This document shows positions 1 through 7,330 of a DNA stretch of 11,429 nucleotides, piece by piece. The position numbers were made by a program, and so were the translations under genes. The stretch spans positions 1 through 11,429 of the forward strand of contig PXBM01000052.1 in NCBI GenBank assembly GCA_003566935.1. The letters run 5' to 3'. Source of the DNA: Syntrophomonadaceae bacterium (GTDB lineage: Bacteria; Bacillota; Dethiobacteria; DTU022). The first letter of the stretch is position 1; the number at the start of each line of letters is the position of its first letter. Under the pieces are notes generated by a model, which made no database searches, was not told the origin of the DNA, and saw nothing but the letters and a program-made list of their open reading frames with translations.

Positions 1-103
1 AATACGTCATCGCCGCGGTCAAGGTCGTCTTGCCGTGGTCCACGTGACCAATCGTCCCTACGTTAACGTGCGGCTTCGTCCGCTCAAACTTCTGCTTAGC
101 CAA
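1..103 (-). CDS. tuf: Elongation factor Tu, N-terminal 34 codons (cut by window edge)
   Basis: EF-Tu is the GTPase that carries aminoacyl-tRNA to the ribosomal A site. Only the first 34 residues are in the window. They read as the usual EF-Tu N-terminus (AKQKFERTKPHVNVGTIGH) followed by the P-loop GHVDHGKT at residues 19-26 and TTLTAAMTY. The start must be TTG at 103-101: it gives the family N-terminus exactly, no ATG or GTG lies in frame just upstream, and a strong Shine-Dalgarno sequence sits 8 nt before it. The gene follows fusA after 20 nt with no room for its own promoter, so it is the last visible gene of the str operon and depends on upstream transcription. TTG initiation is notable for one of the most abundant proteins of the cell. 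The rest of the gene lies outside the window. Identity is certain from the motifs. Confidence 0.97.
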   Translation of the reverse strand, partial: MAKQKFERTKPHVNVGTIGHVDHGKTTLTAAMTY

Positions 104-111
104 ACTAAATG

Positions 112-118
112 CACCTCC
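112..118 (-). promoter_or_regulatory. Shine-Dalgarno site that fixes the tuf TTG start
   Basis: On the minus strand GGAGGTG ends 8 nt before the TTG start of tuf, which is near-ideal spacing. It lies inside the 20-nt fusA-tuf gap. This strong site supports the TTG codon as the real start and may make up for the weaker initiation codon. Confidence 0.85.
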
Positions 119-123
119 AACTG

Positions 124-2214
124 TTAATAAGCAACGCTTTGATTAATAATTTTTGTAGCAATGCTTTGTGGTACTTCCTCATAACGGTAAAACTCCATAT
201 TATAAACACCACGCCCCTGCGTGTGTGAACGCAGCTCTGTCGCATAACCGAAAATTTCGGAAAGCGGCACAACACCCCTGACAATCTGCAAACCACTTTT
301 CTGCTCAGTGCCGAGAATTCTGCCGCGGCGGCCGGTAAAATCGCCAATTATATCTCCCAGGTATTCCTCGGGCGCAGAAATATCTATCTTCATAACCGGC
401 TCCAACAGTACTGGCTTAGCCTTGGAAAGAGCGGTCTTCAGAGCCTTGGATCCTGCTATACGGAAGGCCAGTTCCGACGAGTCAACTTCGTGGAAAGATC
501 CGTCCTTCAGGACGACTTTAACATCAACAACCGGGTAACCAGCCAGCACACCGTTTAAGGCGGCTTCTTTCAAGCCGGATTCTACAGCAGGGATAAATTC
601 CCGTGGGATAGAACCACCGACAATTTTATTCTCAAACTCGAAGCCTCCACCGGACTCCAGTGGGGAAACAACTATGACAACATGACCGTACTGACCGCGA
701 CCACCGGACTGACGGACAAAACGTCCTTCAGCAGTGGTTTCTTCATGGATAGTTTCCTTGTAGGCAACCTGTGGCCTGCCAACATTTGCCTGCACCTTAA
801 ATTCTCGCAGCAACCGGTCGGTAATAATCTCCAGGTGTAGTTCACCCATGCCAGAAATTATGGTCTGACCGGTGTCCTGATCAGTATGAATCTGAAAGGT
901 AGGATCTTCTTCGGAGAGCTGCTGCATTGAAACCGTCATTTTATCTTGATCAGCCTTGGTTTTCGGCTCAATTGCCACGTGAATAACCGGTTCGGGGAAA
1001 GTAATATTTTCAAGAATTATCGGCTTATCCATGGCACACAAGGTATCGCCGGTACTTATTTCTTTCGGCCCGATAATAGCAATAATGTCACCGGTGGCGG
1101 CATGGTCAATCTCTTCCCTGAAATTCGCATGCATCCTGATCAGCCTGCCAATCCGCTCTTTCTTCTGGCGGGTAGAATTATACAAGGTAGTCCCTTTTTT
1201 CAAACTGCCCGAGTAAACCCTGGCAAAGGCAAGTTTACCCACAAAAGGGTCAACCATAATTTTAAAAACCAGGGCTGCAAAAGGAGCATCGTTGTCAGGA
1301 AGACGAAAATCTTCTTCACCGCTGTTTGGATTATAGCCCTTGACCGCCCCCACCTCTACCGGAGAAGGCATTAAATGAACAACAGCGTCCAAAAGCAGCT
1401 GCACACCTTTATTCTTATATGATGAACCGCAAAGCACAGGAACCAGGCTATGATGGATAACTGCTTTACGTAAGGCCCGGTAACATTCTTCTGGAGTGAT
1501 TTCTTCGTTGTTAAAAAACTTTTCCATTAAGTCATCATCATAGTCAGCGACTGTTTCAAGCAGCTTTTCCCTGTGATCGGCAACCCTTTCTTTCATACCT
1601 TCAGGTATATCTGTTTCCGAGCTGCGGGTCCCAAGATCATCTTCATACTTGATCGCTCTATTGGATATTAAATCGACAATACCGTTAAATCCGCTTTCCT
1701 CGCCAATAGGTAGCTGGATCGGAAGGGCATGAGCATGAAGTCTATCCCTGAGTTGATCAACAACGCTATAAAAATCAGCACCAACTGCATCCATCTTGTT
1801 AATATAGGCAAGACGTGGCACGTGGTAGCGATCGGCCTGGCGCCAAACTGTCTCCGACTGGGGTTCAACACCGCCCTTGGCACAAAATACAGCGACCATT
1901 CCATCTAAAACGCGGAGTGAGCGCTCGACCTCAACGGTAAAGTCCACGTGTCCAGGCGTATCGATAATGTTAATTAAACAATCCTTCCATTTACAGGTAG
2001 TCGCAGCAGAGGTAATAGTGATACCACGTTCCTGCTCCTGTGCCATCCAGTCCATTGTTGCAGTACCTTCGTGAACTTCACCAAGTTTATGCAAACGACC
2101 TGAATAAAACAGGATACGTTCCGTTGTGGTTGTCTTCCCTGCATCTATATGGGCAGCAATACCAATATTCCTGATTTTCCCCAGTTGTGCTACTTTTTCT
2201 GTTTCTTTGCTCAT
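124..2214 (-). CDS. fusA: Translation elongation factor G (EF-G)
   Basis: EF-G is the GTPase that drives translocation of tRNA and mRNA after peptide bond formation and, with RRF, splits post-termination ribosomes. The product has 696 residues, the normal length. The GTPase domain shows the P-loop AHIDAGKT (21-28), the switch I stretch ending RGITITSAATT (63-73), DTPGH (85-89) and NKMD (139-142). Domain II contains the stretch around DPFVGKLAFARVYSG, domain III has GMGELHLEI, and domain IV opens near RQSGGRGQYGHVVI and carries HEVDSSELAFRIAGSKALK. The C-terminal domain V closes with a typical GRGVYNMEFYRYEEVP end. The ATG start at 2214 has AAGGAGGG (2220-2227) 5 nt upstream. It follows rpsG after 133 nt and precedes tuf by 20 nt, the conserved str order. 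The sequence resembles the main EF-G of Clostridia, not a divergent second copy. Stop codon TAA. Confidence 0.98.
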   Translation of the reverse strand: MSKETEKVAQLGKIRNIGIAAHIDAGKTTTTERILFYSGRLHKLGEVHEGTATMDWMAQEQERGITITSAATTCKWKDCLINIIDTPGHVDFTVEVERSLRVLDGMVAVFCAKGGVEPQSETVWRQADRYHVPRLAYINKMDAVGADFYSVVDQLRDRLHAHALPIQLPIGEESGFNGIVDLISNRAIKYEDDLGTRSSETDIPEGMKERVADHREKLLETVADYDDDLMEKFFNNEEITPEECYRALRKAVIHHSLVPVLCGSSYKNKGVQLLLDAVVHLMPSPVEVGAVKGYNPNSGEEDFRLPDNDAPFAALVFKIMVDPFVGKLAFARVYSGSLKKGTTLYNSTRQKKERIGRLIRMHANFREEIDHAATGDIIAIIGPKEISTGDTLCAMDKPIILENITFPEPVIHVAIEPKTKADQDKMTVSMQQLSEEDPTFQIHTDQDTGQTIISGMGELHLEIITDRLLREFKVQANVGRPQVAYKETIHEETTAEGRFVRQSGGRGQYGHVVIVVSPLESGGGFEFENKIVGGSIPREFIPAVESGLKEAALNGVLAGYPVVDVKVVLKDGSFHEVDSSELAFRIAGSKALKTALSKAKPVLLEPVMKIDISAPEEYLGDIIGDFTGRRGRILGTEQKSGLQIVRGVVPLSEIFGYATELRSHTQGRGVYNMEFYRYEEVPQSIATKIINQSVAY

Positions 2215-2347
2215 TTCGTCCCTCCTTCCAAAAGCGGGAGCCTGGTGTCAGCCGTACGCAAACCGAACAATACTTGTATCCGGATATTACTTAAATAATA
2301 AACTGACTGACTAACGCGTGATTAAAAATCAATTTTAAAAACTTTTC
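2215..2347 (-). promoter_or_regulatory. rpsG-fusA intergenic leader with the fusA ribosome-binding site
   Basis: This 133-nt gap is the longest inside the str operon. Read on the minus strand, it starts AT-rich with a small inverted repeat just after rpsG (TGATT, TTT loop, AATCA). It then has a 10-bp palindrome TATCCGGATA (2277-2286), and ends with the strong fusA Shine-Dalgarno AAGGAGGG at 2220-2227. An upstream CTCCC about 15 nt before that site could pair weakly with its GGAG core. A possible promoter (TAGTCA, 18 nt, TAATAT) matches consensus at only 4 of 6 positions in each box, so I do not call one. No hairpin is followed by a T-run, so I see no intrinsic terminator. Confidence 0.5.
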
Positions 2348-2818
2348 CTACCAGCGGTAGTGGGCAAAAGCCTTATTAGCTTCGGCCATCTTATGAGTAT
2401 CTTCTTTTTTCTTGATTGAACCACCGGTATTATTGGCAGCATCCATCAGTTCACCGGCCAGGCGCTGGGCCATGGTCTTCTCTCCGCGGTTGCGGGCGAA
2501 CCCGATCACCCAGCGGATAGCCAGGATGTTTTTACGATGCGAGCTTACCTCAATCGGAACCTGGTAGGTTGCACCACCGACACGGCGGGCCTTTACTTCC
2601 AGTACCGGGGCAACATTGCGCATTGCTGTTTCAAAAACCTCATGCGGTTCTTTACCAGTTTTTTCTTTTATAATGTCAAAAGCATCATAAATAATTTCCT
2701 GCGCAGACCCTCTCTGGCCGTTATACATCAGCTTGTTTATAAACCGGGTCACCAACTTGCTGTTGTAGACCGGATCTGCAATTATGTCGCGCTTCGAAAC
2801 AGGTCCTTTACGTGGCAT
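2348..2818 (-). CDS. rpsG: 30S ribosomal protein S7
   Basis: S7 nucleates assembly of the 30S head by binding the 3' major domain of 16S rRNA and forms part of the tRNA exit site. From the chosen ATG at 2818 the product has 156 residues, the standard length, beginning MPRKGPVSKRD and ending in the diagnostic EDTHKMAEANKAFAHYRW. The central VKARRVGGATYQVP motif is intact. An in-frame ATG three codons earlier (2827, adding MSK) is possible. However, AAGGAG at 2831-2836 is only 3 nt from that ATG and 12 nt from the chosen one, and the shorter form matches family N-termini. The gap to rpsL is 18 or 27 nt depending on the start, so the large S7-binding operator known between rpsL and rpsG in E. 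coli has no room here. Stop codon TAG. Confidence 0.96.
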   Translation of the reverse strand: MPRKGPVSKRDIIADPVYNSKLVTRFINKLMYNGQRGSAQEIIYDAFDIIKEKTGKEPHEVFETAMRNVAPVLEVKARRVGGATYQVPIEVSSHRKNILAIRWVIGFARNRGEKTMAQRLAGELMDAANNTGGSIKKKEDTHKMAEANKAFAHYRW

Positions 2819-2845
2819 TTTGCTCATCTACTCCTTACGTTTAAA

Positions 2846-3220
2846 CTACGATTTAGGCTTTTTAGTGCCGTACTTAGAACGCCCCTGTGCCCGGTTTTCA
2901 ACCCCTGCAGCATCAAGAGCACCCCTGACCAGGTGATAACGAACACCCGGTAAGTCTTTTACACGACCACCCCTGACCAGAACAACCGAGTGCTCCTGCA
3001 GGTTATGCCCGATTCCGGGAATGTAGGCCGTTGCTTCGATTCCATTTGTCAGGCGGACTCTGGCAATTTTACGTAAGGCTGAATTTGGCTTCTTCGGTGT
3101 TGTCGTCGAAACACGGGTGCAGACTCCCCTTTTTTGTGGTGAACGGTCCAGTGCCGGAGCAGACGACTTGTGAGTAACCTGTTTGCGGCCCTTACGAACT
3201 AATTGATTAATTGTCGGCAT
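2846..3220 (-). CDS. rpsL: 30S ribosomal protein S12
   Basis: S12 sits at the decoding centre and influences accuracy of tRNA selection; changes in it give streptomycin resistance or dependence. The 124-residue product has the full family sequence: PTINQLVRKGRK at the start, QKRGVCTRV (29-37), TTPKKPNSALRK (40-51), GHNLQEHSVVLVRGGRVKDLPG (71-92), and SKYGTKKPKS at the end. Lys43 and Lys88, the usual streptomycin-resistance positions, are wild type. Asp89, the family's methylthiolation site, is present. The ATG at 3220 overlaps the TAA of the L7Ae-like gene by one base (TAATG), and its GGAGG Shine-Dalgarno lies 7 nt upstream, inside that gene. This predicts translational coupling. Stop codon TAG. 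Confidence 0.98.
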   Translation of the reverse strand: MPTINQLVRKGRKQVTHKSSAPALDRSPQKRGVCTRVSTTTPKKPNSALRKIARVRLTNGIEATAYIPGIGHNLQEHSVVLVRGGRVKDLPGVRYHLVRGALDAAGVENRAQGRSKYGTKKPKS

Positions 3221-3498
3221 TAGTCCACCTCCTTTGTATTATCTTTAATCGCAGCTACTGCTGCCTTAACTTTGATTCCACTCAACTTCCCAAGCTGCTG
3301 CATTGATTCAACATAATATGGTTCAATGTTGTTATCTTCACATAAAGAAATCACAGGCCTGGTAACTTTATCCTCAGCATCCCTGGCGATGAAAACTTTC
3401 TGAACTTCGCCTTTTTCCAAAGCCTTTATCGTCTGTTTGGTCCCGACAACCCTATTGCGGGAATTACTTAGCAGCTCTTCCAACTTAGAAAGGCTCAC
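3220..3498 (-). CDS. ybxF: L7Ae/L30e-family kink-turn RNA-binding protein (YbxF-like)
   Basis: This 92-residue protein belongs to the L7Ae/L30e/Gadd45 fold family. Its Bacillus homologue at the same locus (YbxF, also called RplGB) binds kink-turn RNA. The RNA-recognition segment GTKQTIKAL is at residues 19-27, and the second binding loop is the LGKLSGIKVKAA stretch near the C-terminus. The middle contains IARDAEDKV, typical of the family. The only start before an upstream in-frame stop is GTG at 3498, but AAGGA lies just 2 nt before it. A TTG at codon 6 is an alternative, so the exact start is uncertain; the GTG form best matches the known N-terminal length. It is the first gene after the internal promoter at 3547-3575 and overlaps rpsL by one base. 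Its cellular role in bacteria remains unclear; a ribosome-associated or RNA-chaperone job is inference. Confidence 0.9.
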   Translation of the reverse strand: MSLSKLEELLSNSRNRVVGTKQTIKALEKGEVQKVFIARDAEDKVTRPVISLCEDNNIEPYYVESMQQLGKLSGIKVKAAVAAIKDNTKEVD

Positions 3499-3546
3499 CT
3501 TCCTTAATTAACCCATCCTAAGCGCTTCAATGAGACGCACCTTAAG

Positions 3547-3575
3547 ATTTTAACACCCTGTAACAAGCTTGTCAA
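3547..3575 (-). promoter_or_regulatory. Near-consensus sigma-A promoter for the str operon
   Basis: On the minus strand a perfect -35 box TTGACA (3570-3575) is followed after exactly 17 nt by TAAAAT (3547-3552), five of six matches to TATAAT, with an extended -10 TG two positions earlier. The expected transcription start is near 3540, giving a leader of about 42 nt before the L7Ae-like gene. The promoter lies just after the rpoC stop, so the str genes have their own start besides read-through from rpoBC. The -35 box overlaps a 10-bp palindrome ACAAGCTTGT (3564-3573), which could be chance or an operator. Confidence 0.85.
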
Positions 3576-3589
3576 TTAAAACCTTCACT

Positions 3590-6500
3590 TTAATCTTCGA
3601 AAATTTCCGGGTCCTCTTCAATCCGTTCCGACCGCTGGTCCGCGGTCGAAGCAATAGCCGTTTCATCAGTGTCAAGACCCAGGTCAGCTTCCGATTGTTT
3701 TTCTTCCTCTGGTTCAGGTCCCATTCCTACAGGGTGAACTTCAATGTTGCGGTAGCGGGTCATGCCTGTACCGGCAGGAATCAACTTGCCGATAATGACA
3801 TTCTCTTTCAGACCAAGCAGCTGATCCTGACGGCCCTTGATAGAAGCTTCTGTCAGAACCCTGGTTGTTTCCTGGAAAGATGCCGCTGAAAGAAATGATT
3901 CAGTTGCCAGCGAAGTTTTAGTAATGCCGAGCAGTAAAGCCCGCGCCACGGCAGGACGGCCGCCCTGTTCTTCGATCTCTCTGTTCAGGTTTTCAAAAAC
4001 ATAGCTGTCGAGCATTCCGCCTGGTAGCAGTTCAGTATCGCCAGGATCATCGACTTTAACTTTCTTCAACATCTGGCGGACGATTATTTCAATATGTTTA
4101 TCATTAATATCAACACCCTGCATCTTGTATACCCACTGCACTTCTTTGAGCAGGTAGAGCTGAACCCCGCGCACACCTTTGACTTTTAGCAGTTCGTGAG
4201 GGTTAATAGAACCTTCGGTTAACTCATCGCCGGCTGAAACTTTATGCCCTGTTTCAGCCTTGATCCTGGCACCGTACGGTATAGGATATACCCGGGATTC
4301 ACCATGCTCCGAGTTAAGCCTGATTTCCCGCTTGTAACGAGTTTCAAAAACTTCAACTTCCCCGGCAATCTCGGCAATAATCGATTGACCCTTCGGTTTG
4401 CGCGCCTCAAAGAGCTCTTCGACCCTGGGCAGACCCTGGGTAATATCATCGCCGGCCACACCGCCGGTATGGAAAGTCCGCATAGTCAGCTGAGTACCAG
4501 GTTCGCCGATAGACTGGGCTGCGATAATGCCAACTGCTTCCCCAACATCGACAATTTTTCCGCTGGCCAGGTCACGGCCATAGCACTTAACACATGCACC
4601 GTGTCTTGTCTTGCAGGTCAGGACAGAGCGGAACCTGACTTCAGTTATATCGAGGTCAACGATTTGCTGGGTCATCTCTTCGGTAATCAGGGGGTTGCCC
4701 TCGATTAGAACTTCTCCTGTTTCAGGATGATAAACAGGTTCCATGGTGTAACGACCAATCAACCTGTTTACAGCATCTTCGAGAACTTCTTCATTATCGA
4801 GAAACTCGCTTAAGCCGATAGACTGACCAGTTCCACAATCATCTTCACGCACGATAACATCCTGGACAACATCAACCAGCCTGCGAGTCAGGTAACCTGA
4901 GTCAGCAGTCTTAAGGGCTGTATCAGCCAGACCTTTACGGGCACCGTGGGTGGATATGAAGTATTCAAGCACGGTTAGCCCTTCCCGGAAATTAGCCTTA
5001 ATCGGAATATCAATGATCCTTCCGGTCGGGTCGGCCATCAGACCGCGCATCCCGGCGAGCTGGGTAATTTGTGACTCGTTACCGCGCGCCCCGGAATGAG
5101 CCATCATGTATATTGGATTAAGCTCATCAAGATTTTGCATTAAGGCTCCCGTTACTTCATCCTTGGCTTTACTCCAGACTTCGATTACCCGGTCATAGCG
5201 TTCGTTCTCTGTAATCAAACCATGGGCGTACTGCTCTTCAGTCGCCTCTACCTTTTCCTCGGCCTCCTTGAGAATAACCTGCTTCTCTTTTGGAATAACA
5301 ATATCACTAACAGCGACAGTTATACCGGCCCGGGTAGCATAATGGAAACCAAGCTTTTTAACTTTATCGAGAATTTCCGCAGTCCCTGTATTACCATACA
5401 TCCGGTAACAGCGGGCAATTAACTCTGCCAGAAAATCTTTTTTGATTGCCTTGTTACGGGGCAGCTCTTTCAGAGCTTCTTCAGGATTCAGGCCCTTAAC
5501 CGGCACAAAACTCTCCTCCGGCAGGGACTGGTTGAAATCGGCATTATTCATATAGGGGAAATCTTTCGGGAATACATCGTTAAAGATTACTTTTCCGACT
5601 GTTGTCAGCAAATACTTCTTGCGGCGGACAAAATCGCGTCCCTTGAATCCTGAAGCACGGATAAAGATCCGGGCATGCAGGTCAATATAGTCAAGGTCAT
5701 AAGCAGTTACTGCTTCATCAGGATTGGGGAAAACCTTGCCTTCGCCCCTGGCCCCATGCTTTTCAAGGGTCAGGTAGTAAGCTCCGAGCACCATGTCCTG
5801 GGTGGGGGTGGTTACGGGACGCCCTTCCTTCGGGTTAAGAATATTATGAGCCGAAAGCATCAACAGACGTGCCTCGGCCTGTGCCTCTGCCGAAAGCGGC
5901 ACGTGCACAGCCATCTGGTCACCGTCAAAATCCGCGTTGTAGGCTGAACAGACCAGCGGATGGATTTGTATCGCCCGGCCTTCAACCAGCACCGGTTCAA
6001 ACGCCTGGATCCCTAAACGGTGCAGGGTTGGTGCCCGGTTCAGAAGCACGGGGTGGTCTTTAATTACTTCTTCCAGCACGTCCCAAACTTCGGGCCTAAC
6101 TTTTTCGACCATGCGCTTGGCGCTCTTTATATTATGGGCAAGCCCGTCGCTGACCAGCCGCTTCATTACAAAAGGTTTAAATAGCTCCAGGGCCATCTCT
6201 TTGGGCAGGCCACACTGGTAAAGCTTCAGATCCGGACCAACCACAATAACTGAACGCCCTGAATAGTCAACCCGTTTTCCAAGCAGGTTCTGGCGAAAGC
6301 GGCCCTGTTTACCCTTAAGCATATCGCTTAATGATTTTAATGGGCGATTGCCCGGACCGGTTACCGGGCGTCCGCGCCGACCGTTATCGATCAAGGCATC
6401 AACTTCTTCCTGCAGCATCCGCTTTTCATTGCGGACTATAATATCAGGAGCGCCAAGATCAAGCAGGCGCTTTAGGCGGTTGTTGCGATTGATAACCCGC

Positions 6501-7294
6501 CGGTAAAGATCGTTTAGATCAGATGTGGCAAAACGCCCACCGTCAAGCTGGACCATTGGACGCAGGTCCGGTGGAATAACCGGGATGCCATCTAAGATCA
6601 TCCAGGAAGGATCGTTACCGGATTGGCGAAATGCCTCAACTACTTCCAGGCGGCGAATAGCGCGAACCTTTTTCTGGCCGCTGGAAGTTAATAGTTCTTC
6701 CCGCAGTTCCTGGGCTATTTGTTCCAGATCCAGGGTAGCAAGAAGCTTCTTAATAGCTTCTGCCCCCATCTCAGCTTTAAAACCTTTGCCTGACTTGAAG
6801 AGGGCCTGGTATTTTTCAAAATATTCGCGGTACTCAACTTCTGTTAAAAGCTGTTTTTCGCTCAGGTAAGTATCACCGGGATCGATGACCACGTAAGCGG
6901 CAAAGTATAAAACCTTTTCCAGGGCACGGGGAGACATGTCCAGCAGTAAACCCATCCTGCTGGGAATTCCCTTAAAATACCATATATGCGATACAGGGGC
7001 AGCCAGTTCAATGTGGCCCATTCTTTCACGGCGCACTTTAGCCCTGGTTACTTCAACCCCACAGCGATCGCAGACTATACCGCGGTAACGAACCCGCTTG
7101 TATTTTCCGCAGTGACATTCCCAGTCTTTTTGCGGACCAAATATTTTTTCACAAAAAAGGCCTTCCCGTTCAGGCTTTAGGGTGCGGTAGTTAATCGTTT
7201 CCGGTTTCTTAACTTCACCCCTCGACCAGGCCCTGATCTTTTCAGATGACGCCAAACCTATTTTTAAGGCATCAAAATTGTTTACATCCAACAA
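3590..7294 (-). CDS. rpoC: DNA-directed RNA polymerase beta' subunit
   Basis: Beta' forms the clamp and much of the active site of RNA polymerase. The 1234-residue product lacks large lineage insertions. It shows the N-terminal zinc-binding domain (Cys60, 62, 75, 78), the clamp-helix and sigma-binding region around residues 260-310, and the catalytic NADFDGDQM at 453-461 whose Asp455, 457 and 459 hold the catalytic magnesium. The bridge helix lies around 775-810. The second zinc site is Cys820, 894, 901 and 904, and the trigger loop includes Met938, Arg939 and His942. All match the E. coli residues at a constant offset of 6 in the C-terminal half. The start is TTG at 7294, with GGAG 8 nt upstream and the product beginning MLDVNNF, as in Bacillus. 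A second TTG follows directly and is the alternative. The last 45 or so residues are acidic and poorly conserved. rpoB lies 36 nt upstream. Stop codon TAA. Confidence 0.98.
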   Translation of the reverse strand: MLDVNNFDALKIGLASSEKIRAWSRGEVKKPETINYRTLKPEREGLFCEKIFGPQKDWECHCGKYKRVRYRGIVCDRCGVEVTRAKVRRERMGHIELAAPVSHIWYFKGIPSRMGLLLDMSPRALEKVLYFAAYVVIDPGDTYLSEKQLLTEVEYREYFEKYQALFKSGKGFKAEMGAEAIKKLLATLDLEQIAQELREELLTSSGQKKVRAIRRLEVVEAFRQSGNDPSWMILDGIPVIPPDLRPMVQLDGGRFATSDLNDLYRRVINRNNRLKRLLDLGAPDIIVRNEKRMLQEEVDALIDNGRRGRPVTGPGNRPLKSLSDMLKGKQGRFRQNLLGKRVDYSGRSVIVVGPDLKLYQCGLPKEMALELFKPFVMKRLVSDGLAHNIKSAKRMVEKVRPEVWDVLEEVIKDHPVLLNRAPTLHRLGIQAFEPVLVEGRAIQIHPLVCSAYNADFDGDQMAVHVPLSAEAQAEARLLMLSAHNILNPKEGRPVTTPTQDMVLGAYYLTLEKHGARGEGKVFPNPDEAVTAYDLDYIDLHARIFIRASGFKGRDFVRRKKYLLTTVGKVIFNDVFPKDFPYMNNADFNQSLPEESFVPVKGLNPEEALKELPRNKAIKKDFLAELIARCYRMYGNTGTAEILDKVKKLGFHYATRAGITVAVSDIVIPKEKQVILKEAEEKVEATEEQYAHGLITENERYDRVIEVWSKAKDEVTGALMQNLDELNPIYMMAHSGARGNESQITQLAGMRGLMADPTGRIIDIPIKANFREGLTVLEYFISTHGARKGLADTALKTADSGYLTRRLVDVVQDVIVREDDCGTGQSIGLSEFLDNEEVLEDAVNRLIGRYTMEPVYHPETGEVLIEGNPLITEEMTQQIVDLDITEVRFRSVLTCKTRHGACVKCYGRDLASGKIVDVGEAVGIIAAQSIGEPGTQLTMRTFHTGGVAGDDITQGLPRVEELFEARKPKGQSIIAEIAGEVEVFETRYKREIRLNSEHGESRVYPIPYGARIKAETGHKVSAGDELTEGSINPHELLKVKGVRGVQLYLLKEVQWVYKMQGVDINDKHIEIIVRQMLKKVKVDDPGDTELLPGGMLDSYVFENLNREIEEQGGRPAVARALLLGITKTSLATESFLSAASFQETTRVLTEASIKGRQDQLLGLKENVIIGKLIPAGTGMTRYRNIEVHPVGMGPEPEEEKQSEADLGLDTDETAIASTADQRSERIEEDPEIFED

Positions 7295-7330
7295 AAAGAT
7301 CTCTCCCTTCGCCAGGTTATCCCTGAGCTA
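7295..7330 (-). promoter_or_regulatory. rpoB-rpoC spacer: small hairpin and rpoC ribosome-binding site
   Basis: The 36-nt spacer contains a short hairpin at 7312-7326 (TCAGG, GATAA loop, CCTGG, with one G-U pair), then AAGGGAG, whose GGAG core lies 8 nt before the rpoC TTG start. The hairpin has no T-run directly after it, so it is not a terminator. It may only keep the intercistronic RNA structured or mark a processing site, which is inference. Confidence 0.5.

Noticed and set aside
105..347. 80-codon minus-strand frame across the 3' end of fusA
   Set aside because: It overlaps the certain C-terminal domain of EF-G in another frame and resembles no known protein.
946..1374. 142-codon plus-strand frame opposite fusA
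   Set aside because: It is a shadow of EF-G domains II and III with no convincing ribosome site or family motif.
2326..2340. Terminator after rpsG from the TGATT/AATCA inverted repeat
   Set aside because: The stem is 5 bp, AT-rich, with a 3-nt loop and no following U-run; fusA also needs transcription through it.
2669..2674. Perfect TATAAT on the plus strand inside rpsG
   Set aside because: No acceptable -35 box lies 15-18 nt upstream, so an antisense promoter is not supported.
3499..3546. Intrinsic terminator or kink-turn in the rpoC to L7Ae gap
   Set aside because: Only small palindromes such as AAGCGCTT occur, with no U-run after a GC-rich stem and no clear tandem G-A arrangement.
4244..4708. 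154-codon plus-strand frame opposite rpoC
   Set aside because: It is antisense to the conserved zinc-site and trigger-loop region of RpoC; its openness follows from that gene's codon bias, and it has no recognisable domain.
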